The notes: a model not told the origin generated them from the sequence alone. Positions 34,538 through 44,831 are shown, counted from the first letter of the stretch. The stretch: DNA of 64,000 nt from Niabella ginsenosidivorans (GCF_001654455.1 NZ_CP015772.1:5022001-5086000); one strand, 5' to 3'. Numbers and translations: made by a program.

Positions 34538-35490
34538 TTATTGCCATTTGTAGTGGTAATCAAACGCTTTAATTATGTTGCCGGTTTGATCTTTAATACA
34601 CTTTAAGTGCTGAAAGTTGTCGTACTCGTAATATGTCACTATCCCTTTGGCATCCGTTGAACTGGTAATCCCCGCCAATGGTTCGTAGGTATATGTCGTC
34701 ATTTGAGCATCTGCGGGGTATATTCTTATATCATCATAACCACTGCCTCCTGTCAATGTAATTGAAGGTCCTGAGTATGCTTGTTCTGCTTTATATTTCC
34801 ATTGGTTATTGCTTAAATACCAATAACTAATCACGTAATTACGTAAATTTGGCCTGGACCAGGTAACAGTGTAGGACGAAACATATTTGTTTCCAGTGTG
34901 GGCTCCACCACTTACAACGTTTGCTCCAGAAAGGCCTTCGAAGCCTTCGAAATAAAATTCCGTATTATCCGCGTTGTCAATAGAAGCCATAAGCATTTCC
35001 CCTGCATTATCCCATTTGATGGTTTTCCTATAACCATTGGGTTTCTGTTGTTCTATCAAATTGGCGTAAACATCGTAATTGGTATAATTAACCGTTGTAT
35101 AACTAGCCATGTTAAGATTTTGATTATCAACAGACACAGGAAGGAGCAAATTGCCAGAATTAAACTTTGCATAGTTCTGCTTAATTCTTCTTGTCTGGGT
35201 ACCACTGATAGTCTCTTTCAATTCAATCAAAGGACTAATCATATTAGCTGCAACCATTGCCTGATAAGTGCCAGTTGGATCTAATGTTTGCGAAATCATA
35301 TTCTTTGGATAGCTATATTGAAAGAGTTGATCTCTTCCTTTACTATCAGTCTTCCTTTCAGATATAGTCAGGTAATCATAGGGGTCATAAGTATAAGAGG
35401 TTTCGACGTTGATTGCTGGATTTCCTGCGACGTAATCCACAACCTTAGTGTGACTCAGTTCTGACCGACCGGCATACGGAAAATATTGTG
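34538..35490 (-). pseudogene. Truncated RHS-partner protein (C-terminal 300 residues)
   Basis: The frame encodes YD-like repeats (SYTYDPYDYLTISERKTDSK, YTNYDVYANLIEQQKPNGYR), a carbohydrate-binding-like insert (GNKYVSSYTVTWSRPNLRNY) and the typical tail YYEYDNFQHLKCIKDQTGN, AFDYHYKW. A GTG at 35440 could start 300 residues, but coherent sequence continues upstream (YFPYAGRSELSHTKVV), so the N-terminal part, usually 700 or more residues with a signal peptide, has been lost. The full-length relative precedes DUF6443 RHS genes in Bacteroidota. Confidence 0.65.
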
Positions 35491-35621
35491 ATGATAGTAT
35501 AAAAATACAATCTTTGTTTTACAGAATGACTGACAGGGATTAAACATTTTTCTAGTAAAATGTCGGGTTTTAATCGTTTTACAGGTTTTTGCCTGTAATA
35601 TTTAGCAGAAAGATCAATGCA

Positions 35622-36145
35622 TTAAAATGCTGCCAGTTCGTAATTTGTACTGCGGCCACCACCCTGCTCCTGCTGTAAAATGCCTTTTTCTATTAAGTCC
35701 TTTATATCCCGTAAAGCGGTATCGGGAGAGCATTTTGCTATTTTCGCCCATTTGTAAGATTTTAATTTTCCATCAAACCCATCCAGGAGCTTGATCAACA
35801 CCAGGCGCTGTCTTTCGTTTAAGCGGGTATGCTCGTGTACTTTCCAAAACGTAGCTTTCTGCAGAATTTTTTGTATTGTTTTTTCCGTAGTCAACAACGC
35901 GTTTTTGAGACAATGAAGAAACCAGCTTAACCATTCCGTAATGTTTCCGTTGCTGTGTTGAACTTTTTGTAATACCGCATAATATTGTTTTCTTTCGATC
36001 ATTATCTGGCTTGGCATACTATAGAATCGTTCAGCGCTATTTTCTGCACGGGCCAGAAATAGATCTGTAATGGCTCTTGCTATCCTTCCGTTGCCATCAT
36101 CAAATGGGTGAATGATGATAAACCAAAAATGGGCAATTGCTGCTT
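35622..36145 (-). pseudogene. Truncated Fic-family gene
   Basis: In frame and upstream of the ATG at 36017 the sequence reads [20 protein letters not shown] and [20 protein letters not shown], the Fic core [12 protein letters not shown]. It continues through FYSMPSQIMIERKQYYAVLQ to a C-terminal winged helix (KWAKIAKCSPDTALRDIKDL). The N-terminal 150-200 residues are missing: at about 36145 the sequence switches to a cupin gene on the other strand. A 131-residue product without the active site could still be made. Confidence 0.8.
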
Positions 36146-36146
36146 T

Positions 36147-36442
36147 GCATTAGGCAGTGTCACCTTTGAGCCGGGCGCAAGAACCCACTGGCATACCCAC
36201 CCTAAAGGGCAGGTGCTTATTGTAACTGAAGGGGTTGGGTGGTACCAGGAAGAAGGTAAACCCGCACAAGCCATAAAAAAGACGACGTGGTGAATATTCC
36301 GGAAGGTGTGGTTCATTGGCATGGTGCATCTGCAACCTGTAAGATGGTACATATAGCTATAACCAACTTTAAGGAAGAAGATAATGTAACCTGGTTAAAC
36401 CCGGTTACCGATGAAGAATACAAAAAAGTAAAGGAACATTAA
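36147..36442 (+). pseudogene. Truncated, frameshifted cupin
   Basis: [20 protein letters not shown] and [20 protein letters not shown] form the metal-binding first half of a cupin. In an A-run near 36280 the frame shifts; the next frame gives [20 protein letters not shown] and the end WLNPVTDEEYKKVKEH. The N-terminus is lost at the join with the Fic remnant. This cupin type usually precedes carboxymuconolactone-decarboxylase-like genes, as here. Confidence 0.8.
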
Positions 36443-36452
36443 AAGAACGATA

Positions 36453-37160
36453 ATGAACAAAAACAAATTTACAAAATGGATCTTGCTTTTTGTTCTGGCC
36501 TTTATTACAATGAATATGAATGCTCAAAATACCGGTAACGATGGCCCGGCATTAAATACGAGGCAACAGCATATCGTTGCGATTTCATCGTTAACCGCAG
36601 CTGGTAATCTGGACAACTTAAAGTCCTGTCTGAACACCGGCCTTGATACCGGGCTTACAATAACGAGATAAAAGAAGTTTTGGTACAGCTCTATGCTTAT
36701 TGAGGCTTTCCTAAAAGCCTGAATGCAATGGGCTCTTTTATGAATGTTCTGGAGGAAAGAAAAACAAAAGGGATGACAGACAGCATAGGAGAAACAATTG
36801 TAGTTGAAAATAATGTTTTGGATAAGTATGAACAGGGCAGAAAAGTATTGGAAACGCTGAACAAAACTCCACAATCAAAACCGGCTCCTGATTTTGGAGC
36901 ATTTGCACCCCCGCATCGATGCCTTTTTCAAAGGGCATCTATTTGCGGACATTTTCGCAAGTGATGTGCTCAGCTTTCAGCAGAGAGAGAGCTGGTAACT
37001 ATAGCTGCGCTGGTCGCTTTCCCTGGAGTAGAGCCGCAGTTACAAGCCCACATCTCTATGGGAAAAATACCAGAGTTGCCGAAGATCAGTTGATACAGGT
37101 TGCAGACCTGATAGAAAAAAACGTTTCCAGAACACAGGCGAATGTGTTAAGAACAATTCT
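36453..37160 (+). pseudogene. Decayed carboxymuconolactone-decarboxylase-like gene
   Basis: A signal peptide (KWILLFVLAFITMNMNAQ) and TRQQHIVAISSLTAAGNLDN start a secreted CMD-family protein. After GLDTGL the frame shifts to NNEIKEVLVQLYAY, where a TGA replaces the expected Cys codon before GFPKSLNAMGSFMNVLEE. Further frameshifts follow near 36910 (DAFFKGHLFADIFASDVLSF) and near 37050 (GVEPQLQAHISMG, then VAEDQLIQVADLIEK). At least four lesions make it non-functional. Confidence 0.8.
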
Positions 37161-37184
37161 TTCAAAACCTCTACAGCTCTCCCG

Positions 37185-37361
37185 ATGTATCAGCAGGAAA
37201 ACCCGACACAGGTACGAATTATAGAAATTTATGCAAATAAGAATGCCTTTCAGCAGTACAAAACTGCTGCTTTGAAAATGGTAAAATAACTGAAGCTGGC
37301 AGATATGAATAGTATTGACAAAGAAATAATGTCTGAAATCTTTAAAAAGCCCGGGATGTAA
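37185..37361 (+). pseudogene. Remnant of antibiotic-biosynthesis-monooxygenase-like gene
   Basis: MYQQENPTQVRIIEIYANKN then AFQQYKTAALKMVK, a TAA, and LKLADMNSIDKEIMSEIFKK form the C-terminal half of an ABM-domain protein. The usual text between the Asn-Lys and the Tyr-Lys-Thr parts is shortened, and a Ser codon has become TAA. It completes the decayed cupin-CMD-ABM operon. Confidence 0.65.
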
Positions 37362-37475
37362 GTGGGCTAAAGTGTATCTGCAGATTATAACCAGGTACAT
37401 ATAGCCGAATCCTAAAACCACTTTTGTCCGGGTGAAGTTTTGTTTACGCAGCGCACCGGACGGAACCCAAAGCAT

Positions 37476-37945
37476 TTTTTAAAAGGATTAATAAAAATGA
37501 GTTAGCAGCGGAACCCTGTAAGTCCGGTGGTTTCTTTAATGGACATACCTATGCTAAGCATAAGGTGCGTCGCTTTTAATATTCTGTATTTTTAATCCGC
37601 TGTATCTGCTTGAGTTGAAAAGTCTCCTCACTCCTTTCTTAGCTTAAATTCATTTTTACCAACCATAAATGTTGGGCTGGTTGGTAAGAAGATCTGTCCG
37701 GGTTGGTTGTTGCGCCGGAAGTCCGGAGACGCTTCCTTTTCCAGGTGCAGATACTGATGCCTGTCATTACCCGTACGGCCCGGTGTTTTGTACATGACGC
37801 AGCAGGACAGTCTGGATTATATTATAACATAATTTTGAAATTAACGATGTGATTTGAGAAGCTGGTTGAGAACGGTCATTTCAGTTTTCAAGAAAATTTT
37901 ATATAATTTCCATAGCGAATAATCAGGGTTAATAATTTTAAAGGG
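37476..37945. other. Intergenic region before the PUL, with a 9-bp dyad
   Basis: No coding sequence is recognised. TTACCAACC (37656-37664) and GGTTGGTAA (37679-37687) are a perfect inverted repeat and could form a hairpin or a binding site upstream of the sigma-factor gene. Confidence 0.4.
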
Positions 37946-38500
37946 TTGGAAATTTCCTGGACAGATATTGAAGTTGGGGATAAGGAAGCTTATTCCAAAG
38001 CTTACCGGCAGCTGTATGCGCGTTTTTACAATTATGGCGTAAAATTGGTGAGGGATGCCGAACTGGTTGAGGATGTAATTCAGGAAGTTCTGATGTTATT
38101 ATGGGTAAACAGAAAAGAATTAGGGGTAATAAAAAACCCTGATGGATATTATTATGTGCTTTTCAGAAGGGCCCTGAGCAAACGGATGGCGTCGTTGGCA
38201 AAAGCTAAAGCCATAGGTGGTATTGAGTCCGACCCTGAATTTTCTGTTGATGCGGTTATTATTAAAAGGGAAACCGATACTGCGCTCAGAGAAAAGCTAA
38301 CGGCAGCTATCAATACCCTTTCATCCAGGCAGCGGGAAGCGCTGTTTTTACGTTTTTATGAAGGATTTTCTTATGAGGAAACGGCCTCTATTCTGGGCAT
38401 TTCAGTAAAAGCAACCTACAAGCTTATGGCAAGAAGCCTTCTTACCTTGCGCGACAAAATCTCGGTTCCCCTTGTCTGCATTTTTTTCTTACTAAAATAA
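37946..38500 (+). CDS. ECF-type RNA polymerase sigma factor
   Basis: A 184-residue sigma-70 family protein. Region 2 covers about 20-85 (YARFYNYGVKLVRDAELVED, VIQEVLMLLWVNRKEL) and region 4 about 115-170 (AAINTLSSRQREALFLRFYE, GFSYEETASILGISVKATYK). The first start in frame is TTG; no suitable ATG is near. It is followed by a FecR gene, so it is the cell-surface-signalling sigma factor of the downstream SusCD locus: a ligand at the receptor's STN domain frees it through FecR. The C-terminus ends in a hydrophobic CIFFLLK tail, slightly unusual. Confidence 0.9.
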   Translation: MEISWTDIEVGDKEAYSKAYRQLYARFYNYGVKLVRDAELVEDVIQEVLMLLWVNRKELGVIKNPDGYYYVLFRRALSKRMASLAKAKAIGGIESDPEFSVDAVIIKRETDTALREKLTAAINTLSSRQREALFLRFYEGFSYEETASILGISVKATYKLMARSLLTLRDKISVPLVCIFFLLK

Positions 38501-38556
38501 TTTTTATTAAGGGTGGGGTAATTTTTTGCTTTTTTTACTCATTTATATTCAGAGGC

Positions 38557-39603
38557 ATGAAAAAAGCAGGAAATTACAGGCAATACGTACTTAAGGATTT
38601 TTTATGTGATGAATATTTCCAGGATTGGATCTTAAAACCCAATAAAGAAAATAATGCCTTTTGGGAAGAATGGCTGCGGGCAAACCCGGGCAAGAAAAAG
38701 GAGGTTGAATTAGCAAAGAGCATTTTATTAAATATTGATTTTAAGTATAGCAAGCCGGATCAGTTAAAGATACAAACCTCTTTAGACCAGGCATTAATCA
38801 CAATTGAAGCCCTGGAACAAAAGCCAGTCAACCCAGGCCGTTTTTTAAAATTTGCCAGAAGCTGGAAGGTTGCTGCTGTCCTGATTCCATTAGCAGTGAT
38901 CAGTTCACTGATTTTTTGGCGGATAACCCCCCGGGGTTTTTATGATATTAAAACCGGGTATGGGAAGATTTCACGACTGACGTTACCAGACAGTTCAATT
39001 GTAATATTAAATGCTAATTCCTCAGTAAGATATGGCAAAAAATGGCACAAAGGGTCCCCCAGGGAATTGTGGTTGAACGGAGAGGCTTTTTTTGAGGTGA
39101 AACACCTTGACAGCGATCATAAAATAGAGAATTTCGAACGGTTTATTGTTCATACAGAAAACACAATTGTTGAAGTATTGGGTACGTCGTTTGATATCCG
39201 GGAAAGAAGAGGAAAAACTGAAATTTCCTTACAAAAAGGATCTATTAAGGTAAGGTTTACAAAGACCGAAAGGCAACCGGTATTTATGAAGCCGGGAGAT
39301 ATGCTGCTGGTGGATTCGGTGAATGTGATCCATCGTTCTTCCAATATCGAGAATGCCTTAAATGCATCCTCCTGGAAAGAAAAAGAGCTGATACTTTCCA
39401 ATCCAACCCTGTCTGAAATTTTCAGATACCTGGAAGATGCCTATGGTAAGTCATTTATTTTGGAAGATCCGCGGTTGGCCAATAAAAGACTGAACGGCCC
39501 TATATTGATAGAATCATTGGATGACGCGCTTTTTGTAATGTCTACTGCTTTAAATATATCATTCACTAACGAGGGTGATAGCATAAGAGTAAACTTTAAA
39601 TAG
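38557..39603 (+). CDS. FecR-family anti-sigma factor
   Basis: A 348-residue inner-membrane regulator. A cytoplasmic part (1-100) is followed by one transmembrane helix (WKVAAVLIPLAVISSLIFW, about 108-126). The periplasmic FecR domain (about 135-240) has LTLPDSSIVILNANSSVRYG and ELWLNGEAFFEVKH. The end is a DUF4974-like domain (LSNPTLSEIFRYLEDAYGKS). It holds the sigma factor inactive until signalled by the STN domain of the SusC protein. It starts 57 bp after the sigma gene and ends 26 bp before susC, so the four genes are tightly linked. Confidence 0.92.
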   Translation: MKKAGNYRQYVLKDFLCDEYFQDWILKPNKENNAFWEEWLRANPGKKKEVELAKSILLNIDFKYSKPDQLKIQTSLDQALITIEALEQKPVNPGRFLKFARSWKVAAVLIPLAVISSLIFWRITPRGFYDIKTGYGKISRLTLPDSSIVILNANSSVRYGKKWHKGSPRELWLNGEAFFEVKHLDSDHKIENFERFIVHTENTIVEVLGTSFDIRERRGKTEISLQKGSIKVRFTKTERQPVFMKPGDMLLVDSVNVIHRSSNIENALNASSWKEKELILSNPTLSEIFRYLEDAYGKSFILEDPRLANKRLNGPILIESLDDALFVMSTALNISFTNEGDSIRVNFK

Positions 39604-39628
39604 TTTTTCACTCATAATAAAAGTCCAT

Positions 39629-42600
39629 ATGTTAAAAAAACGCTTGCTTATTGCATCCCTGTGCCTGTTGGGGTGTATGTTCAACTGTCCGGCTGTGCAG
39701 GCACAGGCCGGAGGTAAAAAGGTTTCCATTGAGGAAGCTTTAAGCCAGGTAAAAAAAATATATGGTACACAATTCGTGTACGATCCTGACCTGTTAAAAG
39801 GCAAAACAACCTCCTATTCGCTGGATAATTTAAAGTCAAAGAATGTGGAAGATGTGTTGAAAGGAATCTTATACCCTAATAACCTGGTCTTTTTGTATGT
39901 AAAAAGGAATTACTATACCATCGTTCCAAAAGAACGGCTGGGTGAGTTTCCTTCTGTAAAGGCCCCCGTTACTGAAAAAGAAAGAGAGCGGGAACCGGCG
40001 CCCGGAGCAGAGGTTCGGATGCTTTCCGGTGTCGTGCTCTCAGATGCTGGCAACCCCGTTGCCGGAGCCAGTATTACGGCCCGGAACACGGGGAAAGGAA
40101 CCGCCACCAACTCAAAAGGGGAATTCACTATAAGTGTAAGCAGCCGTAATGATGTAGTAACCATTTCCAGTGTCGGGTTCAAAACGCAGGAGGTACCCAT
40201 TGGCAGTCAGCCTGTAATAAAAGTAAGTTTATCTGCAGCAACCGCACAGATGGATGAGGTGGTAGTAATCGGATATGGTACTGCAAAACGTAAGGATTTT
40301 ACCGGTGCGGTAGCCTCCGTAAAGGTGGAAGACGGGCCGGTGAGCATGCTACCCAGTTCCAGTCCTCTAGACGTATTGAGAGGAAATGTTTCGGGCTTAA
40401 ATATAGGGGTCGCCAATTCTGCGGGTAGCCAGCCGTCGATGCTGATAAGGGGCCAGAACTCACTAAGTGGCGATCTTAATCCGCTAATTGTACTGGACGG
40501 CGTCATTTACCTTGGTAGCCTTAATGATATTAACCCCAATGATATTGCCACAGTGGATGTTCTGAAAGATGCCGTTTCCGCTTCGGTATATGGATCAAGG
40601 TCTGCAAATGGTGTTATCGCTATTACAACCAAAAAGGGCAAAAGAGGGAAGCCTTCTATTAACCTGAACGCCTCCTACGGGGTTCAGCGCTGGCAGAACC
40701 GGCCGGTAATGATGAATGGAGAGCAATGGATCCGATCAGTAAACGACCGGAACAGTTATACGGCAGGCTCTACAAACTGGATGAAGACTGGGGAGCTTGA
40801 AAATTACAATAACGGCAGGGAAACGAACTGGCTGGATGCCATTACCCGCACGGGAACTTTTGAAAATTACCAGGCAGCTGTTTCCGGGGCTTCAGAAAAT
40901 GTAAATTATTACCTGTCGTCCTCCTATAACAATAACCGGGGCATTATAATCGGTGATCAGTACGACCGGATCTCTGTTTTAAGCAAAGTGAATGCAAAGA
41001 TTACCAAATGGCTGGAGCTGGGTCTGGATGGAGCCTATAATGTATTAGACTATTCAGGGATACCTGCAAATGTACTTTCTGCGGAGCAAATGTCTCCTTA
41101 TGGCGTCATGTACAGGGATGACCAGGGCCACCTGGAAAAATATCCGTACACCCAGTCGGCTGTAAACCCATTATGGGGGGTGCAGGATGGTACAACCGGC
41201 AACTTGGACAGGCGCCAGAATTTCAGATTAAATACCTATGCTTTGGTTTCTGTACCCTGGGTAAAAGGGTTAAGCTACCGGTTAAATTATTCAGCGAACC
41301 TGGACAAGAATGAATCCGGTGCCTTTTATTATGAAAATTATTATGTAGCAGAAGGAGAAGGAATAGAACGATATAGTACTGCTGTGCTTAACGGGCTCCT
41401 TTCCAAGGCCAATGGTAACTTGCAGAATACGACCAACTTCAACTATGTTATTGACAATATCCTGAATTATAAGAACACGTTTGGCCGGCATAATATTGAT
41501 CTGACCGCAGTGGCAACAAGAGATTTTACAAGAAACGAAAGCGCCAATATCATTGGCTCTGATTTTGCAGCAAACGGCAACTCCTTATTAGGTATCTGGG
41601 GCCTGTCCAAAGCTACGGTGCAACAAAACGCACAGGATGTAAAGCAAAGGGCTAATATCGGGTATCTTGCCCGGCTGAACTATGAATACGCCAATAAATA
41701 CATGCTGAATGCGTCGATCAGAAGAGACGGGGCTTCGGTTTTCGGGTCGAATACAAAGTGGGGGAATTTTGGCGCCGTGGGTGTTGCCTGGCGCATTTCC
41801 GGTGAAGAATTTATGAAGAATCTTTCCTTAGTGAACGATCTTAAGATAAAGCTTTCCTGGGGGCAGAACGGGAACCAGGGCATAGGTCCTTATGGTACCC
41901 TGGCTACCGTAGTCAATGGTCTGTCCGGCGGTTACCGGTATGAATTTTCCAATACCGGGAGCAGCATACTATATGGCCTGGCACAATCAGCGCTCGGTAA
42001 TAACGATCTGGGTTGGGAAAAAACAGCCGCCTGGAATTTTGGCATTGAAGCGGCCTTGTTACAAAGGAGGATATTTGTTGACCTGAACCTGTATACCTCA
42101 AAGACCACTGATGAGTTGTTTGTCCGGGAAATTCCTATTATGACGGGCTTTAAATCCATTAATGCATCAATGGGTGAGGTAGACAACAAAGGCCTGGAGC
42201 TTTCAGTGACTTCCGTAAATGTTCAAAGAAAAGACTTTAACTGGTCTACCACCTTAAACTACTGGATCAACAGGAATAAGCTGGTGCACCTGTATGGTAC
42301 AGACAGTGACGGGGACGGAAAGGAAGATGATGATATTGCCAACAGCCTTTTCATTGGTAAATCGTTGGGCGCCATTTATGGGTACGAACAAATCGGGATC
42401 GTTCAGACCGCTGACAAGGATTATATAGCATTGAACGGTGCTGCCCCCGGCGATCCTAAATACAATGATATTGACGGTGTTCCCGGTATTTCCGTTAATG
42501 ACCGCAAAATTCTGGGGTACACCAAAGAGAATTTCAGAATGAGCCTGGGCAACACGGTTTCCTATAAAAACTTTGAGTTGTACGCATTGGTTTCCGGTAT

Positions 42601-42994
42601 TTTCGGCGGTAATGATTTTTATCTTAAAAGCAATACGGGGGCATACCTGTCAAGGACCAACCGGTTTAATGATAACTCCATATATGTTCCCTACTGGACA
42701 CCGGAAAACCCCGGTAACGTTTATCCTTCAGCCACCTATTCCGCAGACTCCAGATTTCTGGGACTGCAGTCAAGAGGTTTTGTACGGCTTCAGGATGTAG
42801 TGCTTTCCTATACATTTCGTCAGCCATGGATGCAGCACCTGCATTTGTCCAACCTGCGGTTGTTTGTTTCCGGAAAAAATCTGGCAACATTCACCCACTG
42901 GGAAGGGGGTGATCCTGAATTGGGGAATACTGTGAAAGATAATACCATTCCTGTTCCCACAACGTACTCCTTTGGTTTTACTGCAAGATTTTAA
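39629..42994 (+). CDS. SusC/RagA-type TonB-dependent receptor with STN domain
   Basis: A 1121-residue outer-membrane importer. After a signal peptide (LLIASLCLLGCMFNCPAVQAQ region), an STN domain spans about 30-110 (VSIEEALSQVKKIYGTQFVY). A carboxypeptidase-regulatory-like domain follows (about 130-210), then the SusC signature DEVVVIGYGTAKRKDFTGAV and the plug with GQNSLSGDLNPLIVLDGV and NPNDIATVDVLKDAVSASVY. The barrel ends in YSFGFTARF with terminal Phe. The STN domain fits control by the FecR/sigma pair upstream. With the SusD partner it imports oligosaccharides, here probably rhamnose-containing. Confidence 0.95.
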   Translation: MLKKRLLIASLCLLGCMFNCPAVQAQAGGKKVSIEEALSQVKKIYGTQFVYDPDLLKGKTTSYSLDNLKSKNVEDVLKGILYPNNLVFLYVKRNYYTIVPKERLGEFPSVKAPVTEKEREREPAPGAEVRMLSGVVLSDAGNPVAGASITARNTGKGTATNSKGEFTISVSSRNDVVTISSVGFKTQEVPIGSQPVIKVSLSAATAQMDEVVVIGYGTAKRKDFTGAVASVKVEDGPVSMLPSSSPLDVLRGNVSGLNIGVANSAGSQPSMLIRGQNSLSGDLNPLIVLDGVIYLGSLNDINPNDIATVDVLKDAVSASVYGSRSANGVIAITTKKGKRGKPSINLNASYGVQRWQNRPVMMNGEQWIRSVNDRNSYTAGSTNWMKTGELENYNNGRETNWLDAITRTGTFENYQAAVSGASENVNYYLSSSYNNNRGIIIGDQYDRISVLSKVNAKITKWLELGLDGAYNVLDYSGIPANVLSAEQMSPYGVMYRDDQGHLEKYPYTQSAVNPLWGVQDGTTGNLDRRQNFRLNTYALVSVPWVKGLSYRLNYSANLDKNESGAFYYENYYVAEGEGIERYSTAVLNGLLSKANGNLQNTTNFNYVIDNILNYKNTFGRHNIDLTAVATRDFTRNESANIIGSDFAANGNSLLGIWGLSKATVQQNAQDVKQRANIGYLARLNYEYANKYMLNASIRRDGASVFGSNTKWGNFGAVGVAWRISGEEFMKNLSLVNDLKIKLSWGQNGNQGIGPYGTLATVVNGLSGGYRYEFSNTGSSILYGLAQSALGNNDLGWEKTAAWNFGIEAALLQRRIFVDLNLYTSKTTDELFVREIPIMTGFKSINASMGEVDNKGLELSVTSVNVQRKDFNWSTTLNYWINRNKLVHLYGTDSDGDGKEDDDIANSLFIGKSLGAIYGYEQIGIVQTADKDYIALNGAAPGDPKYNDIDGVPGISVNDRKILGYTKENFRMSLGNTVSYKNFELYALVSGIFGGNDFYLKSNTGAYLSRTNRFNDNSIYVPYWTPENPGNVYPSATYSADSRFLGLQSRGFVRLQDVVLSYTFRQPWMQHLHLSNLRLFVSGKNLATFTHWEGGDPELGNTVKDNTIPVPTTYSFGFTARF

Positions 42995-43014
42995 ATTCAT
43001 TTAAACTGATTACC

Positions 43015-44805
43015 ATGAAACGGTCTTTAAATATTTTAACGGCATTCTTTATTTGTTTTTTATGGCACTCCTGTAAACCGGATAAGGAGTTTCTTACGGA
43101 GAAGCCTGAAACTTTTTATACGGTTGATAATGCTTTTTCAAGTTCGGCACAGGTAGACCAGGTGCTGATCAGTATTTACTCAAATATCAGGGAGGCCTGG
43201 ACCAACCCGAATGAGCAGGGATGGATGTTTATTTTTAAGGGAAACGGGACCGATGAATTTGATGTAGCAAGCATCAGAAGAGGCGGCACATTTAATAACT
43301 ATGCAAATATCAATCCGGACAATGGCAGCTTTTATGCTATCTACAGTTTCTGGTACGATCTCATCAGCAAGGCTAATCTGGCCATTTATGCGGCTAACCT
43401 GCCACAGGTGAAGTGGAATTCTGATGATGAAAAGAACTATGCCCTGGCACAAGCCCGCTTTTTCAGGGCGTTTGCTTACAGAAACCTGGGCGAAGAATTT
43501 GGCGGGGTACCCATTGTTACCGAAGTTTCCACTACTCCCAAATATGATTTCACCCGCTCCACCCGGGTTGAAACATACGATTTTGCTATTACGGAAATGG
43601 AGGCAATATTAAATGACCTGCCGGCCACTACGGTGGCTGGAGGGCGTCTGGTAAAGGGCGCTGCCCAGCACAATCTTTGTGAACTTTATCTTGCAAAAGG
43701 AATAGAACTGGAGGCCGCATCAAAAACAGCAGAAGCCCAAAATGCATACAGCAAATCCATTCAGTATGGAAATGATGTAATAGACGGCGGGGTTTATTCA
43801 TTAATGCAAAGCCGGTTTGGGAAACGGGCTGGTGAGGGCACTATCAGCATCCCGGTCTACAAAGGGGGCGTTTATGGTACGGCGAACATTGTAGACACCG
43901 TTCAGCAGGCAACCAATGTTTTTTGGGACCTGTTTCAGGAGGGCAATGTCAATTACCAGGACGGAAATAAGGAATGCATCTGGGCGGCCCAGATTGATTA
44001 TGCGGCTTATAAGGCGGGGGACGGAGAATCGAAGCTTCCGTACTCAAGAACCTATGGGCCTGTATTCAGAGATGGAGCAACGAGTAACTTAACCGGAACG
44101 AATGAAGACGTTGGTGGTCGCGGAATTTCACAAATAATGCCCACCTTTTATACAAGAGACGAAATATACAGTTCCCAATGGGGTACCGACATGCGCAACA
44201 GCGATGCGGTTTTTCGCCGCAGGTTTAAGGGAAACGTTGCCGCTTCACCCTATTACAGGAAAGATGTTCCATGGGCCGCATTGTACAATGGCAGTTCAGA
44301 CAATACCACCAATATGAACAACAGCAGCCTTTGCTATCCGGTTTCCTGCAAAATAGCTACTGATAAATATACAGGTATTGCCGACGGGGAGAATATGAGC
44401 AACCTTTTTCGCGATGATTATATTATCCGTCTTCCTGAAACGATCCTGCTAAGGGCTGAAGCGAAGCAGCGAAGTGGCGATAAAGCCGGTGCCGCCAGTG
44501 ATATTAATCTGCTCAGAACCCGTGCCCAATGCGCTTATAAAGTTACCGCCGCAGACATGGACGATAATTTTAATTTAATTCTTGATGAGCGGGCACGGGA
44601 ATTAATATATGAGGAATGCAGATGGAATACATTGCTGAGAATGGGCAAAAACATTGCTGTTGATCGGATTAAAAAATATGCCTATTGGCCGGAAGCACAG
44701 GCCACTTTGACCTTTAATTTTAACCTTTGGCCCATTCCGCAAAAGGTTATAGAAACCAATAAAGATGCGGTAATAGAACAAAACCCTGATTGGATCAATA
44801 AATAA
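43015..44805 (+). CDS. SusD/RagB-type glycan-binding lipoprotein
   Basis: A 596-residue surface lipoprotein. Its leader ends in a lipobox (FFICFLWHSCKPDKEFL; Cys about 20). The SusD N-terminal part (about 25-240) includes DNAFSSSAQVDQVLISIYSN and the TPR-like ALAQARFFRAFAYRNLGEEF, GGVPIVTE. The C-terminal RagB part has RLPETILLRAEAKQRSGDKA, DINLLRTRAQ and LDERARELIYEECRWNTLLR. It forms the lid over the SusC barrel. It lies 20 bp after susC and 26 bp before the glycosidase, consistent with one operon. Confidence 0.95.
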   Translation: MKRSLNILTAFFICFLWHSCKPDKEFLTEKPETFYTVDNAFSSSAQVDQVLISIYSNIREAWTNPNEQGWMFIFKGNGTDEFDVASIRRGGTFNNYANINPDNGSFYAIYSFWYDLISKANLAIYAANLPQVKWNSDDEKNYALAQARFFRAFAYRNLGEEFGGVPIVTEVSTTPKYDFTRSTRVETYDFAITEMEAILNDLPATTVAGGRLVKGAAQHNLCELYLAKGIELEAASKTAEAQNAYSKSIQYGNDVIDGGVYSLMQSRFGKRAGEGTISIPVYKGGVYGTANIVDTVQQATNVFWDLFQEGNVNYQDGNKECIWAAQIDYAAYKAGDGESKLPYSRTYGPVFRDGATSNLTGTNEDVGGRGISQIMPTFYTRDEIYSSQWGTDMRNSDAVFRRRFKGNVAASPYYRKDVPWAALYNGSSDNTTNMNNSSLCYPVSCKIATDKYTGIADGENMSNLFRDDYIIRLPETILLRAEAKQRSGDKAGAASDINLLRTRAQCAYKVTAADMDDNFNLILDERARELIYEECRWNTLLRMGKNIAVDRIKKYAYWPEAQATLTFNFNLWPIPQKVIETNKDAVIEQNPDWINK

Positions 44806-44831
44806 CCCGGAAGCAATACAAATCTTATAAA

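Noticed and set aside
36738-37475. Minus-strand frames opposite the CMD remnant
   Set aside because: They are antisense to sequence that clearly derives from a plus-strand CMD/ABM operon.
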